A stretch of 64,000 nucleotides of DNA from Spartobacteria bacterium (lineage in GTDB: Bacteria; Verrucomicrobiota; Verrucomicrobiia; Chthoniobacterales; UBA6821). Numbering within the stretch: the first letter of the stretch is position 1; each line of letters starts with the position of its first letter. The stretch is taken from contig CANIVT010000001.1 of NCBI GenBank assembly GCA_947471565.1, positions 1-64,000 of the forward strand, in the 5' to 3' direction. The translations under genes and the position numbers were made by a program. This document shows, piece by piece, positions 22,047-31,209 of this stretch. Under the pieces are notes generated by a model. It had not been told where the DNA came from and made no database searches. It saw nothing but the letters and a program-made list of their open reading frames with translations.

Positions 22047-24203
22047 ATGCCACCCAAAGTCCCGAGCACCAAATCCGCTTCCTCCAAGCCGTCCGGGAGC
22101 AAGGCGCCCTCCCGCGGCGCCTCCGCTTCCAAGTCGTCTTCCAAAGCCCCTGCTCGCGGTAGGGCTTCCGCCTCCAAGGTTGAGGCGAAAGAGCCCAAGA
22201 ATTCCAAAGAGGCAAAAGAGGTTAAAAAGCCCGCTGTCAAGACCTCGGAACTCCCGACCCTCTCGCTGATCGACGAGCCCGTTCCGAAAAAGCGCGTCGT
22301 CACCGCAGCCAAGGCCCTGCCCCGCATCGGCGAGGAGGACCATGTCGCTTCGACGCCTGCTCCCGTTTCAGAAGCCGAGGAGATCCCTGTGGAGGATGAG
22401 GTAACCCCCGCGGGCGAGGACACGCGCAAGGTCATCCACATCAAGCCTCCCATCCAGATCAAGGAACTGGCGGCCCAGATGGATGTTCCTCCCTTCAAGA
22501 TCATCAAGGATCTGATGGGGATGCAGATTTTTGCCAACATCAACCAGTCGGTGGAGCCCGAGATCGCGGGCAAGCTCTGCGAGCTTTACGGATTTGTCTT
22601 TGAGCGTGAAAAGCGCGTTGCCGGCGCCGGCGTCCACAAAGAGGAGAAGGTAGTCGTCGAGCCTCCGAAGCCGGTTGAGGAAAAGCCCGAGGAAAAGAAA
22701 CTCCGCGGACCGATCATCACCTTCATGGGTCACGTTGACCATGGAAAGACCTCTCTTCTCGACGCCATCCGTCGCGCCAAGGTGGCCTCAGGCGAGGCTG
22801 GCGGCATCACCCAGCGCATCGGCGCTTATTCCATCGACTGGAAGGGTCAACCCATCACCTTCATCGACACCCCCGGCCACGCCGCCTTCTCGGCAATGCG
22901 CGCACGTGGTGCGACTGTCACCGATATCGTCGTCCTCGTCGTCGCCGCCGATGACGGCCTGATGCCACAGACCCTCGAGGCCCTCAGCCATGCACAGGCC
23001 GCCAAGGTCACGATCATGGTCGCGATCAATAAATGCGATCTCAGGACCGCCAATCCCGACCGCGTGAAGCAGCAGCTTCAGGAAAAGGGACTTGTTGCCG
23101 AGGATTGGGGAGGGGACGTCGTGATGTGCGAGGTCTCAGCCGCCACCGGCAAGGGAATCGATAATCTGCTCGAGATGATGTCGTTGCAGGCCGAGGTTCT
23201 CGAACTCAAGGCCAATCCCGACCTTCCTGCCCGTGCGAACGTGATCGAGGCTCAGGTCGAGGCCGGACGTGGCCCCACCGCCACCATCATCGTTAATACC
23301 GGAACGCTACGCGTCGGAGACCCCTTCATCTGCGGCAACCACTGGGGCAAGGTAAAGCAGCTGATCGACGAGGATGGCAACGCCTTCAAGTCCGCCGGAC
23401 CCGCCATCCCGGCGAAGGTTCTGGGTCTCAGCGGTCTTCCCAATGCCGGCGATGAACTCGTCGTCATGGAGAGCGAGCGCTCCGCCCGCCAGCTCAGCGA
23501 GGAACGCTTGGATACCCTCCGCAAGGAGAAGCTCTCCGCCCCCAAGCGCGCCACACTCGAGAATCTCTTCGCTAACATCGAGGCCGACCAGAAGAAGACC
23601 CTCCAGATCGTCCTCAAGGCCGACATGCAGGGATCGCTCGAGGCCATCACCGGCATGCTCTCCGACATCCCGCAGGAGAAGATCGATCTCAAGATCATCC
23701 ACTCCGCTGTTGGCCCGATCACCGAGAGCGACGTCCTGTTGTCCAGTGCCTCGGACGCCGTCATCATTGGCTTCGGCATCAAGGTCGAGAACAGCGCCAA
23801 CAATGCCGCCCGCAAGGAAGGGGTGCAGATCAAGCTCTTCAGCATCATCTACGAGTTGGCCGACCAGATGCGCGACGCCATGCAGGGGATGCTCGATCCC
23901 GAGGTGCGCGAGGCCGTCATCGGCCATGCCGAGGTCAAGCAGCTCTTCGATCTTACCAAGGGGATGGTTGCCGGATCGCTTGTCACTGACGGACGCATGT
24001 CCCGCTCGGCGCGCGCACGTGTCGTTCGTGGCAAGCAGGCCGTCTATGACGGTAGTCTCACGACCCTGCGACGCTTCACTGAGGATGTGAAGGAGGTCCG
24101 CGCCGGTCTCGAGTGCGGTATCCGCCTGGGCGATTATTCGGAGTACGAGGTCGGCGACATCATCGAGTGCTACACCCTCGAGAAGGTCGCCCAGACCCTC
24201 TGA
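22047..24203 (+). CDS. infB: Translation initiation factor IF-2
   Basis: GTPase that brings fMet-tRNA to the 30S subunit. 718 residues. The N-terminal 125 residues are a Ser/Ala/Lys-rich, poorly conserved linker, followed by the IF2N fold (about 130-185). The G domain has GHVDHGKT at 228-235, DTPGHAAF and NKCD. Domains II, III and the fMet-tRNA-binding C-terminal domain end in [16 protein letters not shown]. Length is on the short side because of the reduced N-terminus. It lies 48 bp after nusA and 44 bp before rbfA, the classic order. Confidence 0.98.
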   Translation: MPPKVPSTKSASSKPSGSKAPSRGASASKSSSKAPARGRASASKVEAKEPKNSKEAKEVKKPAVKTSELPTLSLIDEPVPKKRVVTAAKALPRIGEEDHVASTPAPVSEAEEIPVEDEVTPAGEDTRKVIHIKPPIQIKELAAQMDVPPFKIIKDLMGMQIFANINQSVEPEIAGKLCELYGFVFEREKRVAGAGVHKEEKVVVEPPKPVEEKPEEKKLRGPIITFMGHVDHGKTSLLDAIRRAKVASGEAGGITQRIGAYSIDWKGQPITFIDTPGHAAFSAMRARGATVTDIVVLVVAADDGLMPQTLEALSHAQAAKVTIMVAINKCDLRTANPDRVKQQLQEKGLVAEDWGGDVVMCEVSAATGKGIDNLLEMMSLQAEVLELKANPDLPARANVIEAQVEAGRGPTATIIVNTGTLRVGDPFICGNHWGKVKQLIDEDGNAFKSAGPAIPAKVLGLSGLPNAGDELVVMESERSARQLSEERLDTLRKEKLSAPKRATLENLFANIEADQKKTLQIVLKADMQGSLEAITGMLSDIPQEKIDLKIIHSAVGPITESDVLLSSASDAVIIGFGIKVENSANNAARKEGVQIKLFSIIYELADQMRDAMQGMLDPEVREAVIGHAEVKQLFDLTKGMVAGSLVTDGRMSRSARARVVRGKQAVYDGSLTTLRRFTEDVKEVRAGLECGIRLGDYSEYEVGDIIECYTLEKVAQTL

Positions 24204-24247
24204 TCCCAGCCATCGTCCGGGGATCCGTCCCGGGGCTTTCCACGACC

Positions 24248-24640
24248 ATGAGCCTACGCACCCTGAGAGTCTGTGAACTGATCAAGCGGGAACTCGGCGT
24301 GATCGTCGGACGTGAGCTGAAATTCGACGCGCCGCTGGTGACGATCCGCGCTGTGGATATCACCCCTGACCTGAAGAACGCCCATGTCTTCGTGAGCGTT
24401 ATCGGCACTCCGGGGCAAAAGAAACAGGCGATTGCTGCGCTGGAAGGAGCTCGACAGCATCTCCAGCACGAACTGTCGCGCCGCGTCATCCTGAAATACA
24501 CGCCCCACCTCCACTTCCAGCTCGACGAGTCGATCGAGCGGGGAACGCGGGTGCTCAGTCTGCTCGATGAGATCGCCCCGACCCTGCCTCCTGACGAGGT
24601 TCCCGGGGAGGATCCGGAGGACGGGGAGGCTGAGCGATGA
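24248..24640 (+). CDS. rbfA: Ribosome-binding factor A
   Basis: A small KH-fold protein needed for late maturation of 16S rRNA and the 30S subunit. The 130-residue protein shows the family pattern RVCELIKRELGVIVGREL, VDITPDLKNAHVFVSVIG and LKYTPHLHFQLDESIERG, with an acidic tail (DEVPGEDPEDGEAER). ATG 24248 gives MSLRTLRV, the usual N-terminus. Its stop overlaps the next gene's ATG by 4 bp. Position in the nusA-infB-rbfA cluster supports the call. Confidence 0.95.
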   Translation: MSLRTLRVCELIKRELGVIVGRELKFDAPLVTIRAVDITPDLKNAHVFVSVIGTPGQKKQAIAALEGARQHLQHELSRRVILKYTPHLHFQLDESIERGTRVLSLLDEIAPTLPPDEVPGEDPEDGEAER

Positions 24641-25617
24641 AGAACGCCACCTTTTCCGAGATCCGAGAGGCGCTTCGCGGCAAGCGCCGTATCCTGGTCG
24701 CCAGCCATCTTCGTCCCGATGCCGATGCCTACGGGTCGACGATCGCAGTCGCCCTATGGCTGCTCTCCGAGGGACACGAGGTTACCGCCTGGAACGAGGA
24801 CGGAATGCTCTCCAAGTTTGCCTTTCTACCTTCCTCGGAGCTCGTCACTGCACCGCCGGAGACACCGGTCGCCTTCGACGCGGTGCTGGCCCTCGATACC
24901 TCGGTAAAGAACCGTCTCGGTACGGTCATCGGCGCTGTCTCTGATTCCCCGCTCTGGATCTGTATCGATCATCATCGTAGCAACGAGGGATACGGAGATC
25001 TCAACCTCATCGATCCCACCCGTCCGGCAACGGGACAGATCATCGCCGAGGGTTTCTTTGACGCGGGCATCACGGTCACCCCCGAGATGGCCACCAATCT
25101 TTTCGCCGCCATTTCCACCGATACCGGCTCCTTCCAATACGAGGGGACTGGTGCCGAGACCTACGAGGTAGCCGCCAAGCTGATCCGCCTCGGCGTTCAT
25201 GTGGCAATGCTCTCGAGGTCACTCTACGAGAATCAGCCGCGCCGCCGGCTTGAACTGCTCAGGCATGCGCTTGTGAACGCCAAGTTCACCTGCGAGGACC
25301 GCGTGGCGAGTTTCTCCCTTTCGATGGCCGACGTGGAGCGACTCGGTGTCATCCCTGAGGATAACGAGGGGATCATCGATCACCTCCGATCCGTGGAGGG
25401 GGTGAAGGCTGCCGCGTTTTTTGAGGAAATGCCCGACGGGAAGGTCCGGTTGAGCCTCCGCTCCAAGGATTCGAGTTTCGACGCTTGCGCCCTCTGCAGC
25501 CGGTTCGGCGGCGGCGGGCATCTCATGGCTTCCGGAGCCCGTATCACGGGAACCCTTGCCGACGTCGAGTCCCGTGTGCTCGAGGCGATCTGCGCCGACA
25601 TCAACGCCAACCGGTAA
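24637..25617 (+). CDS. DHH/DHHA1 phosphoesterase, NrnA-like oligoribonuclease/pAp phosphatase
   Basis: Cytosolic Mn-dependent phosphoesterase of 326 residues. NrnA relatives degrade very short RNAs and dephosphorylate 3'-phosphoadenosine 5'-phosphate. The DHH domain has ASHLRPDADAYGSTIA, ALDTSVKNRL and CIDHHRSNEGYG. The DHHA1 domain ends with the substrate-binding GGGGHLMASGARI. It is fused tightly into the operon (4-bp overlap with rbfA, 19 bp before truB), the common order rbfA-nrnA-truB. Whether it acts mainly on nanoRNA, pAp or cyclic dinucleotide products cannot be told from sequence. Confidence 0.92.
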   Translation: MKNATFSEIREALRGKRRILVASHLRPDADAYGSTIAVALWLLSEGHEVTAWNEDGMLSKFAFLPSSELVTAPPETPVAFDAVLALDTSVKNRLGTVIGAVSDSPLWICIDHHRSNEGYGDLNLIDPTRPATGQIIAEGFFDAGITVTPEMATNLFAAISTDTGSFQYEGTGAETYEVAAKLIRLGVHVAMLSRSLYENQPRRRLELLRHALVNAKFTCEDRVASFSLSMADVERLGVIPEDNEGIIDHLRSVEGVKAAAFFEEMPDGKVRLSLRSKDSSFDACALCSRFGGGGHLMASGARITGTLADVESRVLEAICADINANR

Positions 25618-25636
25618 TCACCAAGGAATTCGATCC

Positions 25637-26359
25637 ATGCGCCCCGAATCCACCCTTGATGGCGTCCTCCCCATCGATAAGGCCTCCGGAATGACCTCCC
25701 ACGATGTGGTGGCCATCGTTCGCCGAGTTCTCAACACCAAAAAGGTTGGCCATTGCGGGACCCTTGATCCCATGGCCACTGGTCTGTTGCTCCTGACGCT
25801 CGGACGAGGTACTAAGATCCAGGATCTCCTCATGAGCGAGGACAAGGAATACGTCGGGACCTTAAAGCTCGGGGAGACGACCGATTCGCAGGATGCCGAC
25901 GGGGAGGTCACCTCAACGAATCCGGTTCCGCAACTAAGCGCCCAGCAACTCGAGGCGGCATTTGCCAAATACGACGGCGATTTTTACCAGACCCCGCCGA
26001 TGGTCTCGGCCATCAAGAAAGACGGCGTTGCTCTATACAAGTTGGCCCGCCAGGGCAAGACGATTGAGCGCGAACCCCGTTTCGTCCACATCTACGCCCA
26101 TCAGATCCTCGGGACCCGCTTGCCGGAGGTCGACTTCCGGGTTGTTTGCAGCAAGGGATTCTATGTTCGCACCTACGCGCACGATATCGGCAATGATCTC
26201 GGTTGCGGGGCGCATCTCAATGCTCTGCGCCGTACAAAGTCTGGACGGTTCGACGTCGAGATGTCTTTCCCAGCAGATCAACTCAAGACGGCTTCCCGCG
26301 AGGAGATCCTCGCGAAGCTACTGACCCTCCCTCAGGTCTCCCGCATCCGCGGAGCATAA
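25637..26359 (+). CDS. truB: tRNA pseudouridine(55) synthase
   Basis: Makes pseudouridine 55 in the T-loop of tRNAs. The 240-residue protein carries the catalytic aspartate D44 in VGHCGTLDPMATGLLLL, the GVLPIDKASGMTSHD N-terminal motif and later conserved strands (VVCSKGFYVRTYAHDIG). It lacks the extra C-terminal PUA domain of E. coli TruB, giving a short form. ATG 25637 is chosen to fit the family start; a frame opening earlier inside the upstream gene is not needed. A GCAGAG-type inverted-repeat element separates it from ribF. Confidence 0.95.
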   Translation: MRPESTLDGVLPIDKASGMTSHDVVAIVRRVLNTKKVGHCGTLDPMATGLLLLTLGRGTKIQDLLMSEDKEYVGTLKLGETTDSQDADGEVTSTNPVPQLSAQQLEAAFAKYDGDFYQTPPMVSAIKKDGVALYKLARQGKTIEREPRFVHIYAHQILGTRLPEVDFRVVCSKGFYVRTYAHDIGNDLGCGAHLNALRRTKSGRFDVEMSFPADQLKTASREEILAKLLTLPQVSRIRGA

Positions 26360-26369
26360 GAGTTAAATT

Positions 26370-26503
26370 TTCCCGCAGAGGCGCGGAGTCGCGGAGGTGG
26401 GAAAAAAGAGTGAATGATTCAGGGATGCAGTTGGATATCCTCATGTTCTTCATCACCTGAATTCCTTGAAAATATCTCTGCGTCTCTGCGCCTCTGCGCG
26501 ATA
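26370..26503. repeat. GCAGAGGCGC-armed inverted-repeat element, copy 1
   Basis: The left arm 26370-26397 (CCCGCAGAGGCGCGGAG) and right arm 26473-26503 (CTCTGCGTCTCTGCGCC) are inverted and enclose about 75 bp containing GATTCAGGGATG. It fills the 155-bp truB-ribF gap. The full-length relative at 34.7 kb and single arms at 32.5 and 57.6 kb share the arm units. Confidence 0.78.
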
Positions 26504-26514
26504 AAACTCAATCG

Positions 26515-27444
26515 ATGATCATTCTCAAAGCCATTGAGGAGCTTGCCAGCCTGAAGGGATCGATTGTCCTGGCAGCGGGGACATTCGACGGGGTGCATCT
26601 CGGCCATCAGGCGCTCATCCGTCGCGCGATGTACGAAGCCGCTTCCTGTGGTGGTACGGCCGTGGTGATGACTTTTGACCGGCATCCCGCCGCACTGTTG
26701 CGGCCGGAGAAAGCTCCCAAGCTGTTGACTCGGAACCACGAGAAAATTGCCCTACTGGAAGAGATGGGTGTTCCAGTCCTGCTGATGCTCCCTTTCACGA
26801 GTGATCTTGCTGCCGTATCCGCCCGCGACTTCATCACGTCGCTTGTCCATTCAGCTGCTCCCTTGAGGGCAATCTGCGTCGGGAGCCAGTGGTCCTATGG
26901 CAGGGGAGGGGAGGGGAATGTGTCTCGATTGCGTGAACTTGGTGCGGAATGGAACTTTGAGGTGATCCAGATCGATCCCGTCTCAGCCGGTGATGCTCCG
27001 ATCAGCAGCACTCGGATCAGGGCCGCGATCTCCTCAGGAAATCTTACCGAGGCCGCCACCTGTCTGGGACATCCCTTCCTGCTTTCCGGCACTGTTATTA
27101 CCGGAGCAGGGCTCGGTTCCAAAATCGGATTCCCGACCGCGAATCTCGATGTCGCCGGGATGCTGTTACCCCCCAACGGCGTCTACGCTGCGAAAGTCCG
27201 CCAGGGAGAATCGATTCTGAGAGGCGTCTGTAATATCGGCCTCCGCCCCACGGTCGATGACTCAGCCGTGACGCCCATGGTGGAGGTTCATCTTTTCGAT
27301 TTCTCAGCCGATCTCGTCGGCGAGGAACTCTCGTTGGAGTTTGTGAAGTTTCTGCGTCCGGAGCAGAAGTTTTCCGGAATCGAGGAATTGAAAAGACAGA
27401 TTTCCCGGGACTGCGCTGATGCGAGAAAAACGCTCAGTGCCTAA
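26515..27444 (+). CDS. ribF: Bifunctional riboflavin kinase/FAD synthetase
   Basis: Converts riboflavin to FMN and then FAD. The 309-residue protein has the N-terminal nucleotidyltransferase with GTFDGVHLGHQALI (HxGH-like motif) and SSTRIRAAI. The C-terminal riboflavin kinase domain has GLGSKIGFPTANLDV and NIGLRPTVD. Length is typical. It ends the nusA-ribF run; its 3' end overlaps the convergent aroE gene by 11 bp, so no shared terminator space exists. Confidence 0.96.
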   Translation: MIILKAIEELASLKGSIVLAAGTFDGVHLGHQALIRRAMYEAASCGGTAVVMTFDRHPAALLRPEKAPKLLTRNHEKIALLEEMGVPVLLMLPFTSDLAAVSARDFITSLVHSAAPLRAICVGSQWSYGRGGEGNVSRLRELGAEWNFEVIQIDPVSAGDAPISSTRIRAAISSGNLTEAATCLGHPFLLSGTVITGAGLGSKIGFPTANLDVAGMLLPPNGVYAAKVRQGESILRGVCNIGLRPTVDDSAVTPMVEVHLFDFSADLVGEELSLEFVKFLRPEQKFSGIEELKRQISRDCADARKTLSA

Positions 27445-28366
27445 GCGCTGAAAGAGCCTCCCGCATCGTTTCAAGCGGGGCTGGTTCGCCGAACCAGAGG
27501 GCGTTCTGCAGGACCCCCTGACGAAGGAGCATGGAGAATCCATTGGCGCCTCGAATCCCTAACTCGCCTGCCTGTTTCAGGAGGGCTGTCTCGCCACCGC
27601 TGTAGACGGTATCATAGACGAGGTGGTGTGAGTTCAGAAGTCCTTCTGGAAGATTTTGAAGAGGAGAGGGATCGTCTGATTTCATGCCCAGAGGCGTGGC
27701 ATTGATAATGAGATCCACGGAGGAGAGCGTTGGGCGGAGATCTTCGAGATCGAGCGAAACAGACGTCACTTCTTTGCCGAGTGATTCTCGGATCTCGCTC
27801 GCAAGGGATGCTCCTTTTTCAGCATTCCGGTTGGCGATGGTGATGGAGGGGCATCCCTCAAGGGAACACTGAACCGTGATTGCTCGTCCTGCTCCTCCTG
27901 CTCCGCCGAGAATAAGAACGCGGAGATCCTGCAGGGGAATTCCGAACTCCTCATGGATTGCGGCGGATAGGCCCGGGCCGTCGGTGTTGTGACCGAGGAG
28001 CTTTCCGTTGTGAAGGACTACCGTGTTGATTGCTCCCATGATTCGGGCTTCGCGGGTGACCTCGTTCATCAGCGGGAGGGCCGCCTGCTTGTGGGGAATG
28101 GTAAGACTGACTCCTAGGAATCCTGTCGCGGAAAGATTCCCCAGAGCGACGGGCAATTCCTCGGGGGTAACGAGGATGCGAACATACTGAGCCTCAAGTC
28201 CGCGGGCTTTCAGTGCCGCATTCTGCATTTGCGGCGAGGCGGAGTGAGCAACAGGATCGCCGAAAATCGCCAGCCTTGCCGAAGGATGCAGGGTTTTCAG
28301 GGGACCTTCACCCCGTGCGAGCAGGGCGAGATCGTCAGCGCTGAAAACCTCTGCGTCTTTACTCAT
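27434..28366 (-). CDS. aroE: Shikimate dehydrogenase
   Basis: Reduces 3-dehydroshikimate with NADPH in aromatic amino acid synthesis. The 310-residue protein shows the substrate-binding GDPVAHSASPQMQNAAL and the catalytic lysine in SLTIPHKQAALPLM. NTDGPGLSAA and the NADP-binding loop LILGGAGGAGRAI with a following NRN motif are also present. About 25 N-terminal residues precede the usual family start, giving a slightly long protein. Its start overlaps the gltX stop by 4 bp (ATGA), so gltX-aroE form an operon. Confidence 0.94.
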   Translation of the reverse strand: MSKDAEVFSADDLALLARGEGPLKTLHPSARLAIFGDPVAHSASPQMQNAALKARGLEAQYVRILVTPEELPVALGNLSATGFLGVSLTIPHKQAALPLMNEVTREARIMGAINTVVLHNGKLLGHNTDGPGLSAAIHEEFGIPLQDLRVLILGGAGGAGRAITVQCSLEGCPSITIANRNAEKGASLASEIRESLGKEVTSVSLDLEDLRPTLSSVDLIINATPLGMKSDDPSPLQNLPEGLLNSHHLVYDTVYSGGETALLKQAGELGIRGANGFSMLLRQGVLQNALWFGEPAPLETMREALSALRH

Positions 28367-29694
28367 GCAGAAGTGCCTAAAGCCTTTATGATGCCCTTCT
28401 CGAATCGGGCGAGGGTGCGCTGCTTGCCCAGAATCTCAAGCATCTCGTAAAGCCCGGGTCCAATTCCACGACCGCTTGCCGCTACCCGTGCGGGATGAAC
28501 TAATTCACCGGTCTTCACCCCGATCTTTGCCGCGGTCTCTTTGAGCGCGGATTCGAGCGAGGCCAGATCCCAGATCGCAAGGGCGGAGTAGGCGTCACGG
28601 AGCGCCGACAGGCGCTCCACAGCGAGAGGACCTGTGAGGGACTTGGCTACGGCGGCCTCGTCGAAAGAAAACTCCTCGTTGAAGAAATAGCCGACCCACT
28701 CGGGCAGATCCTTCAGGAGTTTCACCTTGGGCTTCACGATGCTGAGGACCTTTTCGAGAGCATTCCAGGTAGGCCATGTGATGCCTGCCTTTTCGAGGAA
28801 GGGCACAGCCAATTCCGCATAGCGAGCCAGATCCATGGAGAGGAGATACTGACCGTTGATCCAGAAGCATTTGTCGAGGTCGAAGGCGGCGTTGCGCCTA
28901 TTGATGTTACCGAGTTCAAAGAGGGCGACGACTTCCTCCGTGGAGATGATCTCGCGGTTTTCCTTCGGCGACCAACCGAGCAGGCAGAGGTAGTTTCGCA
29001 CGGCCTCCGGGACATACCCGGCCTCGGGGTAAGTGCCGAGGGCCGCTCCTTCATCGCGCTTGCTCATCTTGGAGCCGTCTCGGTTCAGGATGAGAGGCAT
29101 GTGGGCGAAGCGGGGCGGTTCGGCGCCCAGTGCGCGGTAGAGCTCGATGTGCTTCGGGGTGTTGGAGAGATGATCTTCGCCGCGAATGACGTGGGAGATC
29201 TTCATCTCGATGTCGTCGACCACACTGACGAAGTGGAAGATCCAGGAACCGTCGGGACGGCGCAGCGTCAGATCGGGGTGGGTTCCGGGATTGGTCAGGT
29301 CGAACTCGATCTTTCCGCAAATCTCGTCATCGACGAAAACCTTCTCGCGGGGTGAGCGGAAACGGATGGCCCCGTTGTCTTCGTAAAGATGCCCGCCCTT
29401 CTCCAGACGCGAGAGGTATTCCTCGTAGATCGCCCCGCGCTCACTCTGGTAGTAGGGACCGTGGTTACCGCCTTTCTGCGGACCCTCGTCCCAGTCGAGG
29501 CCAAGCCAGTGGAGGCCATCGAGGATCACCTGCTTGGCCTGCTCGGTGTTACGGCTGTGGTCGGTGTCCTCGATGCGGAGAACAAAGGTACCCCCGTGCT
29601 TCTTGGCGTAGATCCAGTTGAACAGGGCGGTGCGGGCTCCTCCCACGTGGAGGAGGCCGGTTGGGGATGGGGCGAAGCGGGTACGGACGGTCAT
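28363..29694 (-). CDS. gltX: Glutamyl-tRNA synthetase
   Basis: Charges tRNA-Glu (and possibly tRNA-Gln in organisms using the amidotransferase route). The 443-residue class I enzyme has the N-terminal signature RFAPSPTGLLHVGGARTAL and the KMSKR-type loop GSKMSKRDEGAALG. The anticodon-binding domain follows from about residue 300. ATG 29694 gives MTVRTRFAPSPTG, the normal beginning; 16 extra codons upstream lie in a repeat element and are not used. It is about 25 residues shorter than E. coli GltX. Translationally coupled to aroE. Confidence 0.96.
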   Translation of the reverse strand: MTVRTRFAPSPTGLLHVGGARTALFNWIYAKKHGGTFVLRIEDTDHSRNTEQAKQVILDGLHWLGLDWDEGPQKGGNHGPYYQSERGAIYEEYLSRLEKGGHLYEDNGAIRFRSPREKVFVDDEICGKIEFDLTNPGTHPDLTLRRPDGSWIFHFVSVVDDIEMKISHVIRGEDHLSNTPKHIELYRALGAEPPRFAHMPLILNRDGSKMSKRDEGAALGTYPEAGYVPEAVRNYLCLLGWSPKENREIISTEEVVALFELGNINRRNAAFDLDKCFWINGQYLLSMDLARYAELAVPFLEKAGITWPTWNALEKVLSIVKPKVKLLKDLPEWVGYFFNEEFSFDEAAVAKSLTGPLAVERLSALRDAYSALAIWDLASLESALKETAAKIGVKTGELVHPARVAASGRGIGPGLYEMLEILGKQRTLARFEKGIIKALGTSA

Positions 29695-29722
29695 AGTTGT
29701 AAAAATGAAACCATAAAAAACA

Positions 29723-29908
29723 GTTACAACCACGAAAAACACGAACGGTACGAAAAGCGGATTTGAAAGGGCATAAAACGACTCTTCGCTACTTGGCGTG
29801 GGTAACTGGGGATCTTTACAACCGAGCCCTTGGTCCCGAGAGGGATGAGGAGAGTGCAGGGAACGATATCACCTTCCTTTTCGTGCTTTTTATGTTGTTC
29901 GCGGTTCT
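29723..29908. repeat. CACGAAAA-armed inverted-repeat element
   Basis: The left arm at about 29723-29757 (ACCACGAAAAACACGAA and a degenerate second unit) and right arm at about 29873-29908 (TTTTCGTGCTTTTTATG, then TTCGCGGTTC) are imperfect inverted copies. About 115 bp of unrelated sequence lie between. It occupies most of the 296-bp divergent gap between gltX and the yqeY-like gene, where promoters for both must also lie. No other gene is visible in this gap. Confidence 0.65.
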
Positions 29909-29990
29909 TTGCCATGCAGAGAATTCATTTACGGGGCCAACTCAAGCGCGTAGGGTCGGGATTCCAGCAAAACAACTGATTTTCACCGCC

Positions 29991-30464
29991 ATGACCCTCT
30001 CCGAACGCATCGACTACGACCTGAAGGAAGCCATGAAGGCCCGCGAGGCCGCCAGACTCGGCGCACTTCGGATGCTCAAGAGCGCCTTCAAATACGCCGC
30101 CATTGAGAAGAGCGGAGCTGATGCCGTGGTGGACGATGAGACGGCCATGTCGGTGATCCGCAAGCAGATCAAGCAGCGAGAGGATGCGGCCGAGGGATTT
30201 GAGAAGGGAGGTCGTCCTGAGCAGGCCGCTGCGGAGCGAGCGGAGATTGTCTTTTTCTCCGCCTATCTCCCTGCTGCCCTTTCGCCAGAGGAACTTTCCA
30301 CTCTTGTTAAGGAAGCGATTGCCGAAGTAGGCGCTTCCCTCGGAACACCAGCTGGTCTTGGAAAGGCCCAGATGGGTGCTGTCATGAAGGCCGCCCAGGC
30401 CAAGGCCGCCGGGCGTGCCGACGGACGCAGTCTCAGCGCAGAGGTCCAGAAGCAGCTTCCCTGA
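29991..30464 (+). CDS. yqeY: GatB/YqeY domain protein
   Basis: A 157-residue cytoplasmic protein homologous to the C-terminal tRNA-binding tail of the GatB amidotransferase subunit. The family pattern is clear: LSERIDYDLKEAMKAREAAR, RMLKSAFKYAAIEK, IRKQIKQREDAAEGFEKGGR, then the C-terminal GKAQMGAVMKAAQAKAAGRADG. Its biochemical function is not established; a role in tRNA-dependent processes is inferred from homology. ATG 29991 fits the family N-terminus. IspD follows 40 bp downstream on the same strand. Confidence 0.93.
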   Translation: MTLSERIDYDLKEAMKAREAARLGALRMLKSAFKYAAIEKSGADAVVDDETAMSVIRKQIKQREDAAEGFEKGGRPEQAAAERAEIVFFSAYLPAALSPEELSTLVKEAIAEVGASLGTPAGLGKAQMGAVMKAAQAKAAGRADGRSLSAEVQKQLP

Positions 30465-30504
30465 TCTCTTCTAGTAACGTTTCCGGGAAGTCCCGGTTGA
30501 TCCC

Positions 30505-31209
30505 ATGAACCAAGGCACCCCAACAGCTGGCGCCGTAATCGTTGGTGGAGGCTCGGGGAGTCGCTTTGGCGGCGACAAGCTCACGGGACTGATTGCCGGG
30601 AAGCCCCTCATTGCCCACACGCTTTCGGCCTTTGAGGCGTCAGGTGGCATCTCTTCGCTCGTTCTTGTGGTTCCCGTTGGACGCGAGGAGGAATTCCGCG
30701 CCATCGCTCGGGATGCCGGGATTACCAAACTGAGTGGAGTGGTCATCGGAGGGGGGCATCGTCACGAGTCCGTCCTGAAAGGATTGAAAGCCCTCCCTCC
30801 TGAGATCGATTTCGTGGCTATCCATGACGCCGCGCGCCCTTTGATCACGCCTGAACTGATCACCCGTTCGCTGGAGGCCGCATTTCGCGAAGGGGCCTCA
30901 GCCGTTGCGGCACCCGTGACCGACACTCTGCACCGAATCGATCATTCCGGGTATGCGGCTGGAACGCTTGATCGCTCATCATTAAGGGCGATGCAGACCC
31001 CTCAGGTCTTCAGGGTCCATGAGATCATGAAGCATTTTGATGCCGTGGAGGGAATCCCCACCGATGAGGTCTCTGTTGCGATGGCAGCTGGAAAAAAAGT
31101 CTCTCTCGTCGAGCATTCCGAGCCGAATCTCAAAGTCACCTGGCCACAGGATGTCGTGATGGCGGAGGCTCTCCTGCTTGCCCTAGCAAAGGAAGACAGA
31201 GGATCGTGA
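30505..31209 (+). CDS. ispD: 2-C-methyl-D-erythritol 4-phosphate cytidylyltransferase
   Basis: Third step of the MEP isoprenoid pathway: couples MEP to CTP. The 234-residue protein has the nucleotide-binding GAVIVGGGSGSRFGGDK, the family motif VAIHDAARPLITPELI and the later AMQTPQVFRVHEI and TDEVSVAMAAGKKVSLVEHS. Length is typical. It overlaps the M16 peptidase start (GTG at 31206) by 4 bp. IspF, often adjacent, is not here. Confidence 0.94.
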   Translation: MNQGTPTAGAVIVGGGSGSRFGGDKLTGLIAGKPLIAHTLSAFEASGGISSLVLVVPVGREEEFRAIARDAGITKLSGVVIGGGHRHESVLKGLKALPPEIDFVAIHDAARPLITPELITRSLEAAFREGASAVAAPVTDTLHRIDHSGYAAGTLDRSSLRAMQTPQVFRVHEIMKHFDAVEGIPTDEVSVAMAAGKKVSLVEHSEPNLKVTWPQDVVMAEALLLALAKEDRGS

